From positions 17,477 through 81,476 of the forward strand of contig CAZEKB010000013.1 in NCBI GenBank assembly GCA_964512225.1: a stretch of DNA of 64,000 nucleotides. Direction: 5' to 3'. Source of the stretch: CAZEKB01 sp964512225 (lineage in GTDB: Bacteria; Myxococcota_A; UBA796; UBA9615). The position numbers and the translations under genes were made by a program. Below are positions 52,085-59,940 of the stretch, piece by piece (the stretch's first letter is position 1; every line of letters begins with the position of its first letter). A model generated the notes under the pieces. It searched no databases, was not told the DNA's origin, and was given only the letters and a program-made list of their open reading frames with translations.

Positions 52085-52900
52085 CTAGGCGGGAGCCGAC
52101 TGTCCGGGAGTGTCCGTCCGGGACCGTCCATCCGTGTCCGGGACTGTCTCGTCGGGCTCGGGCAGGGGGCGCCACTCGTCCCCGAGCTGCCCCAGGAACA
52201 CCTCGGTGATGTGCTCGATGTGCTCGTCGATCGTCTCCACCGACCAGTCGTCGGTGGGGATGGGGTCCAGGATCGACATGTTCAGGACGCCGGGGTGGAT
52301 GCGCCACGGGCCCATGGGCCAGCGATCCGTGGCGTTGTGCACGACCACGGGCACGATCGGCAGCCGCGTGGCCAGGGCCATGTGCACGAAGCCCTTCTTG
52401 AGCTTGCCGAGCCGGCCCGTGCGCGACCGCGTGCCCTCGGGCCAGATCCAGCAGCTGATGCCGTGCTCGAGCATGAAGCGCGTGGTGTCGTTCATGCGCT
52501 CGATCGCCTTCTCGCGGTTCCCGCGATCGATGAGGAGGTGGCCGGTGAGCCAGTAGAGCTGCCCGAACAGCGGGATGCGGGCCATCTCCCGCTTGGCCAC
52601 GCCGCAGCCGCCCCAGGGGCACTTCCACATGCCCACGAAGATGTCGAGGGCCGAGCTGTGGTTGCTGAGGTAGATGGCGGGCTTCAGCTCTTCGATCCGT
52701 CCCGGCTTGTCCACCACCACCTTCACGCCCAGCAGGAACGTCGCGCTCCGCCCCAGGAAGGCGCCGTAGGCGTTCCCGACGCGGATCCGAGCCGTGCGCC
52801 AGGGCATCAGGAAGATGCAGGGGACCATGAAGATCGGCACCGTCACGAGCATCCAGACGAAGATGGCCCAGATCCGGGCGCGGGAGATCCAGGCGTGCAT
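52085..52900 (-). CDS. plsC: 1-acylglycerol-3-phosphate acyltransferase (PlsC family)
   Basis: This is a 271-residue membrane-associated acyltransferase of glycerophospholipid synthesis. An N-terminal hydrophobic helix (IWAIFVWMLVTVPIFMV) is followed by motif I NHSSALD (HX4D), a middle Arg-containing motif (GHLLIDRGNREKA), motif III WPEGTRSR and motif IV LPIVPVVVHN. The last 30 or so residues are an acidic, Ser/Thr/Asp-rich tail (from about 240) encoded by a sequence with three TCCCGGAC repeats. ATG 52900 overlaps the stop of the upstream Lon-like gene (TGATG) and has an AGGAGG-type ribosome site. Third gene of the kinase/Lon/acyltransferase unit. Confidence 0.9.
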   Translation of the reverse strand: MHAWISRARIWAIFVWMLVTVPIFMVPCIFLMPWRTARIRVGNAYGAFLGRSATFLLGVKVVVDKPGRIEELKPAIYLSNHSSALDIFVGMWKCPWGGCGVAKREMARIPLFGQLYWLTGHLLIDRGNREKAIERMNDTTRFMLEHGISCWIWPEGTRSRTGRLGKLKKGFVHMALATRLPIVPVVVHNATDRWPMGPWRIHPGVLNMSILDPIPTDDWSVETIDEHIEHITEVFLGQLGDEWRPLPEPDETVPDTDGRSRTDTPGQSAPA

Positions 52901-54537
52901 CAGGCCTCCTCCTTCTTCTTCTTCGACGCGGCGCGGGCGGGGCGAGGCGGATAGAGGCGCTCGGACATGCGGTGGAGCGTGGCGGCGGCGCGCCCGTAGA
53001 CGCTCCCGGCGGGGTACTTGCCGCCCCGTCGGGTCCCCGCCGGACGATCGAGCAGCACCTCGAGCGCGTCCTCGATCGTGGACGCCGCCCACACCGAGAA
53101 CCGGCCCGCCTCGACGTCCTCGACGACCTCCCGGGGGAGGTGGAGGTCGGGGACGGCGGCGGCGGGCACGAGCACCCCCGCGTCGTCGCCCGCCTCCAGC
53201 GCTCGGCAGGTGCGCCACCAGCCCGCGACCTTCAGGGACAGCGACCCCACCGGCAGCAGCTCGCCCCGCTGGGACATGGCGCCGGTGACGGCCACGCTCT
53301 GGCGGCAGGGGAGGCCCGAGAGCGCGGACAGGATGGCGGTGGTCTCCGCGACGGTCGCCGAGTCGCCGTCGATCCGTCCGTAGCTCTGCTCGAACGCGAG
53401 CGACGCCGCCACCGCGAGCGGGGCGCTGTGGGCGAAGGTCGCCCGGAGGAACCCCGAGAGCAGCAGGACGCCCTTGTCGAAGGACCTCCCGCTGTACTTG
53501 GCCTCCCGCTCGACGTTGATGACTCCCTCGCGCCCCACCGCGACGCGCGCCGAGATCCGCCCCGGGATCGTGTAGGCCTCGCGGCCGCTCCCGTAGACCA
53601 TGAGGCCGTTGACCACGCCGCGCTCCGTGCCCGCGGCGCGCACCCGCAGCCGACCGTTGGTCAGGCGCTCGCGGTGGGCCGCGGCGCGCTCGGATCGGCG
53701 CTCCGCGATGCGGGCCATCGCGGCCTCGACGGCCTCCCGATCGGGCTTCGACCCCGCCTCGAGCAGGACGTCTTCGGCGTACGCGGTGTTGGTGATCATC
53801 CGTCCGCGCCGTCCGACGGCGTGGGCGTCTTCGACCAGCCGCTCCAGGGCCGAGACCCGCGGCCGGTCGAGGCTCGCCGCCGCCGCGAATCGGCGCAGCC
53901 GCTCGCTGAGGAACCGCGCGTTGTCCCGGGTCGACGGCACGTCCGTTGCCACCACGACCCGGCGGTGGATCCAGCTCGTCACCCGAGGGCGTTCGTCGCG
54001 CCACTTCTTGAGGCCCCCGTCGGTGCCCACCACGACGATCAGCACGCGCGCGGGCAGCGGCTCGAGGTCCGGCCCGTCGTCCTTCTTCTTGCTCGGGAGG
54101 GGGAGCACGGAGCCCCAGACCGCGGCCTCGGTGAGGGCGGCCGTGGCCTTCTCCGGGCGGGCGTCGTGCACGTCCACGACGACGATCCCGTGGTCCGCCG
54201 CCGCGAGTCGGCCGGGTCCGCCCTTGCCCCGCAGCTGATCCTCCGAGGCGCGCTCCAGCGTATGGACCACCGGACCCGCGCCCCCCAACGCGGCGGCGAC
54301 GACCCGGACCCAGCCGGGGCCCGCGGGGACCGACACCTCGAGGTGCCGCGCGACGCCCCGACGGAACGCGGCGGCCGCGGCCTGCAGCTCGCCCACCACG
54401 CGCGGCCGGGCCCAGAGGGGAGGCGGCGCGTCCGGTACGGGATCCGGCGCCGACGTCCAGCCTCGGGGGCAGCGCCAGCGGAGCTTTCGCCGGGGGACGA
54501 GGAGCCGCTCCGGGCGGGCTTTGCCCTTATTCGTCAA
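52900..54537 (-). CDS. Lon-type protease with degenerate ATPase half
   Basis: This is a 545-residue protein. The C-terminal half is a LonB-type proteolytic domain with catalytic dyad Ser393 (GDSATVAE) and Lys436 (GSLSLKVAG); the 43-residue spacing equals that of Ser679/Lys722 in E. coli Lon. The N-terminal half aligns by pattern with the AAA region of LonB-like proteins, but the nucleotide loop reads VPAGPGWVRVV with no Lys-Ser/Thr, and only a Walker B remnant (GIVVVDVHD) is left, so ATP binding is doubtful. The tail is Lys-rich. Start is taken as TTG 54537, overlapping the kinase stop by 11 bases; no ATG or GTG lies nearby and no good ribosome site is seen, so the start is uncertain. Confidence 0.8.
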   Translation of the reverse strand: MTNKGKARPERLLVPRRKLRWRCPRGWTSAPDPVPDAPPPLWARPRVVGELQAAAAAFRRGVARHLEVSVPAGPGWVRVVAAALGGAGPVVHTLERASEDQLRGKGGPGRLAAADHGIVVVDVHDARPEKATAALTEAAVWGSVLPLPSKKKDDGPDLEPLPARVLIVVVGTDGGLKKWRDERPRVTSWIHRRVVVATDVPSTRDNARFLSERLRRFAAAASLDRPRVSALERLVEDAHAVGRRGRMITNTAYAEDVLLEAGSKPDREAVEAAMARIAERRSERAAAHRERLTNGRLRVRAAGTERGVVNGLMVYGSGREAYTIPGRISARVAVGREGVINVEREAKYSGRSFDKGVLLLSGFLRATFAHSAPLAVAASLAFEQSYGRIDGDSATVAETTAILSALSGLPCRQSVAVTGAMSQRGELLPVGSLSLKVAGWWRTCRALEAGDDAGVLVPAAAVPDLHLPREVVEDVEAGRFSVWAASTIEDALEVLLDRPAGTRRGGKYPAGSVYGRAAATLHRMSERLYPPRPARAASKKKKEEA

Positions 54538-56536
54538 GCCGATAGGACTTTCGGGTCACGGCCCCCGCCTCGATGGAGACGGAGTCCTGGATGTCGACGC
54601 CGAGCCGCTCGTTCGTGAGCCGGAGGTCGTACTTCCCGGGCTTGAGCTCGTGCTCGTAGAGCGGAGTCGTCTTCACGAACTCGCCGTTGATGTAGACGCG
54701 GGCCCACCCGGGGAGCGCGGTGACGCTCAGGCGCCCGAGCGTGGGGGTCTCCTTGGGCGTCAGCTCGCGGTACACGGTGACCTGTTCGCCCGCCTTCGGG
54801 CTGCGCGCGACGGCCTGGGACGACGAGTGTCCGGGGAGGCGGAACTCGACGGGGTAGGCCGTCTCCGGGTCCGGGGCCTGCCACACGAACGGCGTGCGGC
54901 CGACGACGCGCCCCTCGGCGAACACCCGCGCTCCGGGCGGCTCGGAGTCGAACGAGATCTCGGACTTGGCGGCCACGGGCGCGGGCGTGGGCGTCGGCTT
55001 CGGGGTCGCCGCCACGGGCGGGCGGGGCCGGGGCCGGGGCTTGGGGGTGACCTCGGGCTCCGGCGGCGGCGTGGCCTCGGGGACGTCCGGGCTCAGCTCG
55101 ATGTCCACGGAGAAGACCTGGCCCGCCACGAGCTCGATCGACTTGTCCTTGGTGTGGAACCCGGGGGCCACGACGCGGAGCACGTGCTGCACGTCGGGGA
55201 CCACGTCGTCCACCACGTCGCCGATCGAGTCGCCGTCGAGGGTGAGCTGGGCCACGGCGGCCGCGTCGGGGGGCGACACGTTGACGCGCAGGGTGCCCGT
55301 CGTGGGGGCCTCCGGCTTGCCGAACCACAGCCCGGCGGCGCCCAGGAGCACGAGCAGCGCGAGCGTGAAGTAGAGGAGTGGACGCTCCTTCCTCGCGGCG
55401 CGGGGCGGGGGCGGGGCCTCTCCCACCGGGCGGATGCTCTCGAGGGTGGGCGGCGGCGGCTCCTCCTCGAAGTCGTCGTCCATCTCGAGGTCGAGCTCGC
55501 CTCCGTAGTGGAGGTCCGCGACGAGCGTCGTGGCGGCTTCGAGCCGGGTCTGCTCGTCCACGATCTCCGCCTCGAAGCGGGCCCGCAGGAGGGTCGACAG
55601 GACCGGCGCGATGCGATCCGGGGTGTCGGGGAGCAGGAAGTCCTGCAGGTCCCGCTGCAGCGCGGCGCCGTCGGGGTAGCGCTCCTCGGGGTCGAGCGCC
55701 AGGGCGCGCAGGACCACCCGATCGAGCTCCGACGGCACGGCCGGGTTGTAGGAGCTCGGCAGGGGATAGCGCCCCTCGGTGATGGCCTGCACCGTCTCGA
55801 CGTCCGACGACCGCTGGAAGAGGCGGTTGCCCGTGAGCATCTCCCACAGGCAGATGCCCGCGGAGAAGAGGTCGCTGCGGTGGTCGAGCTTCACCCGCTC
55901 GGCCTGCTCGGGCGACATGTACTGGAACTTGCCCTTGATGACATTGTCCGGCTCGGGCTGCGTGGAGTCCGCGCGCGCGATGCCGAAGTCGACGATCTTC
56001 ACCCCGCCTTCGTAGGACAGCAGGATGTTCGCGGGCGAGATGTCCCGGTGCACGATGTTGAGCGGGACCCCCGACGCGTCCTTCTTGCGGTGCGCGTAGT
56101 CGAGCCCCTTGGCCATCTCGTGCGCGATGTACACGGCCACCTTCACGGGCATCCGCTCGCTGCCTTCGGCGAGCCTCCGCATCAGCAGCTTCAGGTTCTT
56201 GCCGTCCACCGCCTCCATGTCGAGGAAGAGGTTCGACTCGATCTTCCCGAAGTCGTAGATGTGGACGATGTTCGGGTGGCTGAGCTGCACCGAGAGCTTC
56301 GCCTCGTCCACGAACATCGCCTCGAAGTCCGGCGACTGCGCGTAGTGCCCGAGGATTCGCTTGATGACGTGGGTCTTCTCGAAGCCGGAGTGCCCGAACG
56401 TCTTCGCCCGGAAGACCTCGGCCATGCCGCCGATCGCGATGCGGTCGAGCAGGTAGTACTTCCCGAAGATCTCCGGGCGCATCCCCGGGGGACCGCTCGC
56501 GGGAGCCTGCGGCTGGGCCTCGTCTCGGCTCTCCAA
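54527..56536 (-). CDS. Membrane Ser/Thr kinase with PEGA extracytoplasmic domains
   Basis: This is a 669-residue protein. The kinase domain (about 27-290) has Lys59 (HVIKRI), HRDISPANILLS (the ISPAN variant common in myxobacterial kinases), DFGIARA and GKFQYMSPEQ, so it should be active. An acidic and Pro-rich juxtamembrane segment precedes one membrane helix (about 386-405, LYFTLALLVLLGAAGLWF). Outside are PEGA-like repeats (about 420-490, 545-600 and 615-665) separated by a Pro/Thr/Lys linker. The start is TTG 56536 with AGG about 6 bases upstream; the ATG near 56482 is an alternative that keeps the kinase domain. -10 TAGGAT at 56615-56620. First gene of the unit with the Lon-like protease and acyltransferase. 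Confidence 0.9.
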   Translation of the reverse strand: MESRDEAQPQAPASGPPGMRPEIFGKYYLLDRIAIGGMAEVFRAKTFGHSGFEKTHVIKRILGHYAQSPDFEAMFVDEAKLSVQLSHPNIVHIYDFGKIESNLFLDMEAVDGKNLKLLMRRLAEGSERMPVKVAVYIAHEMAKGLDYAHRKKDASGVPLNIVHRDISPANILLSYEGGVKIVDFGIARADSTQPEPDNVIKGKFQYMSPEQAERVKLDHRSDLFSAGICLWEMLTGNRLFQRSSDVETVQAITEGRYPLPSSYNPAVPSELDRVVLRALALDPEERYPDGAALQRDLQDFLLPDTPDRIAPVLSTLLRARFEAEIVDEQTRLEAATTLVADLHYGGELDLEMDDDFEEEPPPPTLESIRPVGEAPPPPRAARKERPLLYFTLALLVLLGAAGLWFGKPEAPTTGTLRVNVSPPDAAAVAQLTLDGDSIGDVVDDVVPDVQHVLRVVAPGFHTKDKSIELVAGQVFSVDIELSPDVPEATPPPEPEVTPKPRPRPRPPVAATPKPTPTPAPVAAKSEISFDSEPPGARVFAEGRVVGRTPFVWQAPDPETAYPVEFRLPGHSSSQAVARSPKAGEQVTVYRELTPKETPTLGRLSVTALPGWARVYINGEFVKTTPLYEHELKPGKYDLRLTNERLGVDIQDSVSIEAGAVTRKSYRLDE

Positions 56537-56614
56537 GGCATCCTCGGGGTCGTGGTCGGGGGGGGGCGCGTCGCCTCCGGGGCGGGTGCGCGCGGGCGGA
56601 GATCGGAGCCCAGC

Positions 56615-56620
56615 ATCCTA
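56615..56620 (-). promoter_or_regulatory. -10 element of the kinase gene
   Basis: TAGGAT on the minus strand, predicted start near 56608 with a 70-base leader. The divergent gene uses the identical hexamer at 56681-56686. Confidence 0.4.
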
Positions 56621-56680
56621 CCAGGGAGCGCCCCCCCCGGTTTCCCCGGTGGGCCCGGGGCGAGCGGACCCCGGGGACGA

Positions 56681-56686
56681 TAGGAT
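56681..56686 (+). promoter_or_regulatory. -10 element, leaderless start of the Kelch lipoprotein gene
   Basis: TAGGAT ends 7 bases before ATG 56693, so the predicted transcription start is the first base of the start codon. Confidence 0.5.
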
Positions 56687-56692
56687 TCGCGC

Positions 56693-58219
56693 ATGATGCG
56701 GCTGTCCCCCATCGCGCTCGCGCTGCTCCTGGCCGGGTGCGGCACGTTCGACGTCTCGCTCGACGTCGTCGTCGCCGAGGGCCAGGGGGCTCTGACCGGG
56801 CTCGACCACCTGGCGCTCACGACGGACTACGGGGACGGGCGTGTCTACACCTTCGTATCCGAGGATCCGGCGTCGGGGGCGTGGTCGCTCGGGGAGGTCC
56901 CGCCGGGGGACGTGGTGCTGCGCCTCGAGGGTCGCGTGGCCGATCCCGTCACCGCGGGCAACAGCCTGGTGGTCAGCTCGGGCCGGGTCGGTCCCCTGGC
57001 GATCGGCCCCGACACGGACGTCGACCGGGAGGGGGCGCGCGTCCTCTTCACGCGTCGCGACGCGCTCGGCCGGCTCACCGGCGCCGTGCAGGACGGCCTC
57101 CAGCACCACGCCGTCGCGCCGCTGCCGGACGGGGGCGCCGTGTCGTTCGGGGGTCGCGGCGCCGACGAAGACGAGGGGACCCGCCGGGTCCTGCGGTTCG
57201 ACGCGGACGGAGGCAGCGACTCGCTCGCCTTCCACGAGGTGGGGTCGATGGACGCGCGCCGCCGCGACCACGCCGCCGTCCCGCTCGCGGACGGGCGCAT
57301 CCTCGTCACGGGGACGCTGCCGCTGTACGACCCCCGAGGCAGCTTCACCGTCCTCATCGACCAGGGCAGCACGTCGGCGCTGGAGGACGCCCGTGAGGCC
57401 GCGGTCCCGGAGATCTACGACCCCGCGGACGACTCGCTTCGGCCCCTGGTCGACCTCGACTTCGAGGACGAGACCGAGGACATCTTCGTGCGCGGGCGGC
57501 ACACCACGACCCTGCTCGACGACGGGCGCGTCTTCCTCGCGGGGGGCGTCCAGTTCGACGACAACGGCGGGCTCGGCATCTACTTCCCCGGAGACACGCT
57601 CCTGATCGACCCCGACGGCGACTTCGAGCGGGGCCCGAACGTGGGCGCGAATCGCTTCGCGCACACCGCGACGAAGCTGGCGGACGGTCGCGTGCTCATC
57701 GTCGGTGGGCGCGGGGTCGGCCCCGGCAGCCTCACGGACGTGGGATCGACCGAGCTGTTCGACCCCGAGTCCGGGCAGTCGGCCTTCGCGGGGAACATCG
57801 AGCCCGCCCGGGGCGAGCACGGCGCGGCGCTGCTGCCGGACGGGCGGGTCCTGGTATTCGGGGGCTCGACGAGCGACGGGACCGTCGCCCTGGACGACTC
57901 GTGGCTCTTCGACCCCGCGACCGAGACGTGGGCCGAAGGGCCCCTGCTCGGCGTCGCCCGCTGGAACCCGGGGGTGGCGGTCGGGGCGACCGGTCGAGTC
58001 CTCGCCTGCGGGGGGGCGAACGAGCTCGGGCCGGTGCTCGGGTGCGAGGTGTTCACCGCGGGCGCGGGAGAGGGGTGGGTCCCCGCGGCCGATCCGGGCG
58101 GCGTGGCCGACGCGCGGGACGGCACGCGCCTCGTGACGCTCGGCACCGGAGACGTCCTCGGCGTCGGCGGCGTCGACGAAGCCGGACCCAACATGGAGCT
58201 GCTGCTCTACAAGCCCTGA
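56693..58219 (+). CDS. Lipoprotein with Kelch beta-propeller
   Basis: This is a 508-residue protein. A lipoprotein signal (SPIALALLLAGCG, Cys16) precedes a short beta domain (about 20-110). Kelch-type propeller repeats follow (about 135-505), each with a DGRVLVxGG core, for example HHAVAPLPDGGAVSFGG, HTTTLLDDGRVFLAGG, HTATKLADGRVLIVGG and HGAALLPDGRVLVFGG. Kelch propellers bind proteins or sugars; galactose-oxidase-type catalytic residues are not evident. Residue +2 is Gly, which does not signal inner-membrane retention under the E. coli rule, so an outer-membrane location is possible. Either of two consecutive ATGs may be used; the first is leaderless. Confidence 0.85.
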   Translation: MMRLSPIALALLLAGCGTFDVSLDVVVAEGQGALTGLDHLALTTDYGDGRVYTFVSEDPASGAWSLGEVPPGDVVLRLEGRVADPVTAGNSLVVSSGRVGPLAIGPDTDVDREGARVLFTRRDALGRLTGAVQDGLQHHAVAPLPDGGAVSFGGRGADEDEGTRRVLRFDADGGSDSLAFHEVGSMDARRRDHAAVPLADGRILVTGTLPLYDPRGSFTVLIDQGSTSALEDAREAAVPEIYDPADDSLRPLVDLDFEDETEDIFVRGRHTTTLLDDGRVFLAGGVQFDDNGGLGIYFPGDTLLIDPDGDFERGPNVGANRFAHTATKLADGRVLIVGGRGVGPGSLTDVGSTELFDPESGQSAFAGNIEPARGEHGAALLPDGRVLVFGGSTSDGTVALDDSWLFDPATETWAEGPLLGVARWNPGVAVGATGRVLACGGANELGPVLGCEVFTAGAGEGWVPAADPGGVADARDGTRLVTLGTGDVLGVGGVDEAGPNMELLLYKP

Positions 58220-58230
58220 GTCGTCGGGGG

Positions 58231-58251
58231 GCCCCGCGCCCGGGCGGGGGC
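58231..58251. terminator. GC-rich hairpin between convergent genes
   Basis: GCCCC (58231-58235) pairs with GGGGC (58247-58251) around a self-complementary GCCCGGGC core, in the 34 bases between the Kelch lipoprotein stop and the opposite lipoprotein stop. Likely bidirectional terminator. Confidence 0.45.
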
Positions 58252-58253
58252 GT

Positions 58254-58580
58254 CTACTCGCCGTCGCCGAAGGCGCCGCCGGGGCCGTCTTCCATGTCCT
58301 CGCAGGTGTACTCGGCGCGCAGCGCGGTCGTGACGTTCCCGTCCGCGTCCTGGGCGTTGCGTATGAGGGCCCCGCAGGCGCCCGCGTACTTCGTGGACAG
58401 CTCTTCGTCGCGGAACGTGGAGCGGCAGTCCGCCGCCTCGGAGTCGCCGAACGTGATGTTCGGGCACTCGTCCCAGTAATCGGCCATCTCGTTGCAGAGG
58501 CGCTGACAGTCGTTCAGGCAGCCGGTCCCGAAGAAGGGGACGGCGACGAGGACGGCGAGGGCGGCGTGGCGCAGGCTCAT
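58254..58580 (-). CDS. Small Cys-rich lipoprotein (paralogue 2)
   Basis: This is a 108-residue predicted lipoprotein: signal AALAVLVAVPFFGTGC with lipid Cys at 21, followed by the motif GCLNDCQRLCNEMADYWDEC. Further Cys lie near residues 52, 69 and 92 and the C-terminus is acidic. The upstream paralogue has the same N-terminal pattern (GCSQECLTLCN), so the two arose by duplication. Clustered Cys suggest disulfides or a metal site; I know no named family. The ATG is one base after the upstream stop (TGAcATG), so translation is coupled. Confidence 0.7.
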   Translation of the reverse strand: MSLRHAALAVLVAVPFFGTGCLNDCQRLCNEMADYWDECPNITFGDSEAADCRSTFRDEELSTKYAGACGALIRNAQDADGNVTTALRAEYTCEDMEDGPGGAFGDGE

Positions 58581-58581
58581 G

Positions 58582-58905
58582 TCAGCTCCCGGGGGCGGAG
58601 TCGTCGTCGTCCGCTCCCACGATCGAATCGCAGGTCGACGCGGCTCCCGCGCAGCACGAAGCGTCGGTCAACGCCTCGATCTCCGCGGCCCGCGACGCAC
58701 ATTGGGTCGACTCGGCCTCCGTGGCCTGCCCGGACCGGTAGTCCGAGATGCAGCCGACCCGCTCGTCTTCCACCTCGGTCTCTCCGCAGACGTCTCGCTG
58801 GTAGTCGAACCAGACGTTGCACAGAGTGAGGCACTCTTGACTGCACCCGGAGGCGGTGGCGAAGAGGGCTCCGAGGAGCACCGAGAAGCCGAGGTTCCGC
58901 CGCAG
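58582..58905 (-). CDS. Small Cys-rich lipoprotein (paralogue 1), CTG start
   Basis: This is a 107-residue predicted lipoprotein. No ATG, GTG or TTG in this frame gives a proper signal sequence; reading from CTG 58905 yields (M)RRNLGFSVLLGALFATASGC, a textbook lipoprotein signal with Arg-Arg n-region and lipobox ASGC. GGAG (58914-58917) is 8 bases upstream of that CTG, so CTG initiation is proposed. The mature part has about eight more Cys, including CSQECLTLCN and DASCCAGAASTCD, and an acidic end. Similar size and Cys layout to the downstream gene. It lies back-to-back with the radical SAM gene (156 bases apart). The start could be an artefact of a base error. Confidence 0.6.
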   Translation of the reverse strand: MRRNLGFSVLLGALFATASGCSQECLTLCNVWFDYQRDVCGETEVEDERVGCISDYRSGQATEAESTQCASRAAEIEALTDASCCAGAASTCDSIVGADDDDSAPGS

Positions 58906-58913
58906 GGCTGGGT

Positions 58914-58917
58914 CTCC
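58914..58917 (-). promoter_or_regulatory. Ribosome-binding site supporting a CTG start
   Basis: GGAG on the minus strand, 8 bases before CTG 58905. A TACCAT -10 (58950-58945) predicts transcription from near 58938. Confidence 0.4.
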
Positions 58918-58944
58918 ATCAAGCGCCGAAACCGGCGCGTGGGG

Positions 58945-58950
58945 ATGGTA
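58945..58950 (-). promoter_or_regulatory. -10 element of the lipoprotein pair
   Basis: TACCAT on the minus strand gives a leader of about 33 bases to CTG 58905. Confidence 0.35.
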
Positions 58951-59061
58951 GGCCGCACCCCGAACAGGGTCAAGGCGACGTGCGCGCCCGCCCTCCGTCG
59001 CCCCCCCGGGCCCCGGGCTCGAGGTGGACGTTCGCCGGCCGGGCGGCAATGATCCGGTCGA

Positions 59062-59940
59062 ATGTCCGGAGCCTCCAAGACGCGTCGCAACTGCGGCGTC
59101 CTGCAGATCGAGCCCACGGACTTCTGCAACCTCACCTGCCCCATGTGCCACCCCCAGCAGGGCTTCCGTCCGACGCTGCACGGCGACCTGCTCAAGGGGT
59201 ACATGGATACGAGCCTCTTCAAGAAGATCATCGACGGCATGGCCGCGAGCGACGTGTGCTTCGACCACGTCATCTTCCAGTGGCTCGGCGACCCGAGCCT
59301 GCATCCCGAGCTGTTCGAGATGGTCGGGTATGCGCTCGACCACATCGGGGACCGCGCCGACTACTTCCGCGTGGACACCAACGCCATCCTGTTCACCCCC
59401 GATCGCGTCGAGCAGCTGATCGAGGCCTACTCGCGACACCCGCTCACGCCCGTGCTGATGGTCTTCAGCCTCGACTCGATCACCCGCGAGACCTACAAGG
59501 TCGTGAAGGGTCGGGACTACTTCGACACGGTCATGGACAACGTCCACTACTTCCTGAAGCGGCGCGGGGAGCTCGATCTGCCGTCGATCAACCTCAACGC
59601 CGAGTTCCAGTTCGTGATGCAGGCGGGCAACGCGCACGAGGCCCGGCAGTTCGTCGACTACTGGGACGAGTACTGCTCCCGGGACAACCACGGCGTCGGC
59701 TACAACGACATCATGGTCAAGCGCCTGAGCGTCGGCACCGGCGGCGACAAGCAGCACGCCGCCGACCGCATCTATCACGACACGATCACCGAGCAGGGCC
59801 TGGAGCCGTTCAGCAAGGACCACATCCACCTGAAGCTGTGGATGGAGCGGGCCTGGGAAGAGCACGACGACCCCGAGGCGACCGTCACCGACCTCGATCT
59901 CGGCGACACGGGCCTCGCCAAGCCGGACCTGCGCGCCTGA
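59062..59940 (+). CDS. Radical SAM enzyme, SPASM domain absent from this chain
   Basis: This is a 292-residue protein with the radical SAM [4Fe-4S] motif CNLTCPMC (Cys22, Cys26, Cys29; CX3CX2C) at the N-terminus. It has a TIM-barrel-like core with FQWLGDPSLHP (the GGEP-like SAM-binding loop, here LGDP) and strands such as LMVFSLDSITRETY. The chain ends right after the barrel in an acidic segment, where SPASM-type enzymes continue into their auxiliary Fe-S domain. That domain is encoded by the next gene, overlapping by one base (TGATG). Together they equal a normal radical SAM-SPASM protein. Such enzymes often modify peptides or proteins; no substrate is proven here. A Cys-rich lipoprotein pair lies divergently upstream. 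Confidence 0.85.
   Translation: MSGASKTRRNCGVLQIEPTDFCNLTCPMCHPQQGFRPTLHGDLLKGYMDTSLFKKIIDGMAASDVCFDHVIFQWLGDPSLHPELFEMVGYALDHIGDRADYFRVDTNAILFTPDRVEQLIEAYSRHPLTPVLMVFSLDSITRETYKVVKGRDYFDTVMDNVHYFLKRRGELDLPSINLNAEFQFVMQAGNAHEARQFVDYWDEYCSRDNHGVGYNDIMVKRLSVGTGGDKQHAADRIYHDTITEQGLEPFSKDHIHLKLWMERAWEEHDDPEATVTDLDLGDTGLAKPDLRA

Noticed and set aside
58668..58922. Short open frame beginning at the ATG near 58922 (METQPC...)
   Set aside because: It is Ser/Pro/Arg-rich shadow sequence overlapping the lipoprotein frame, whose signal peptide, lipobox and paralogue support the other reading frame.
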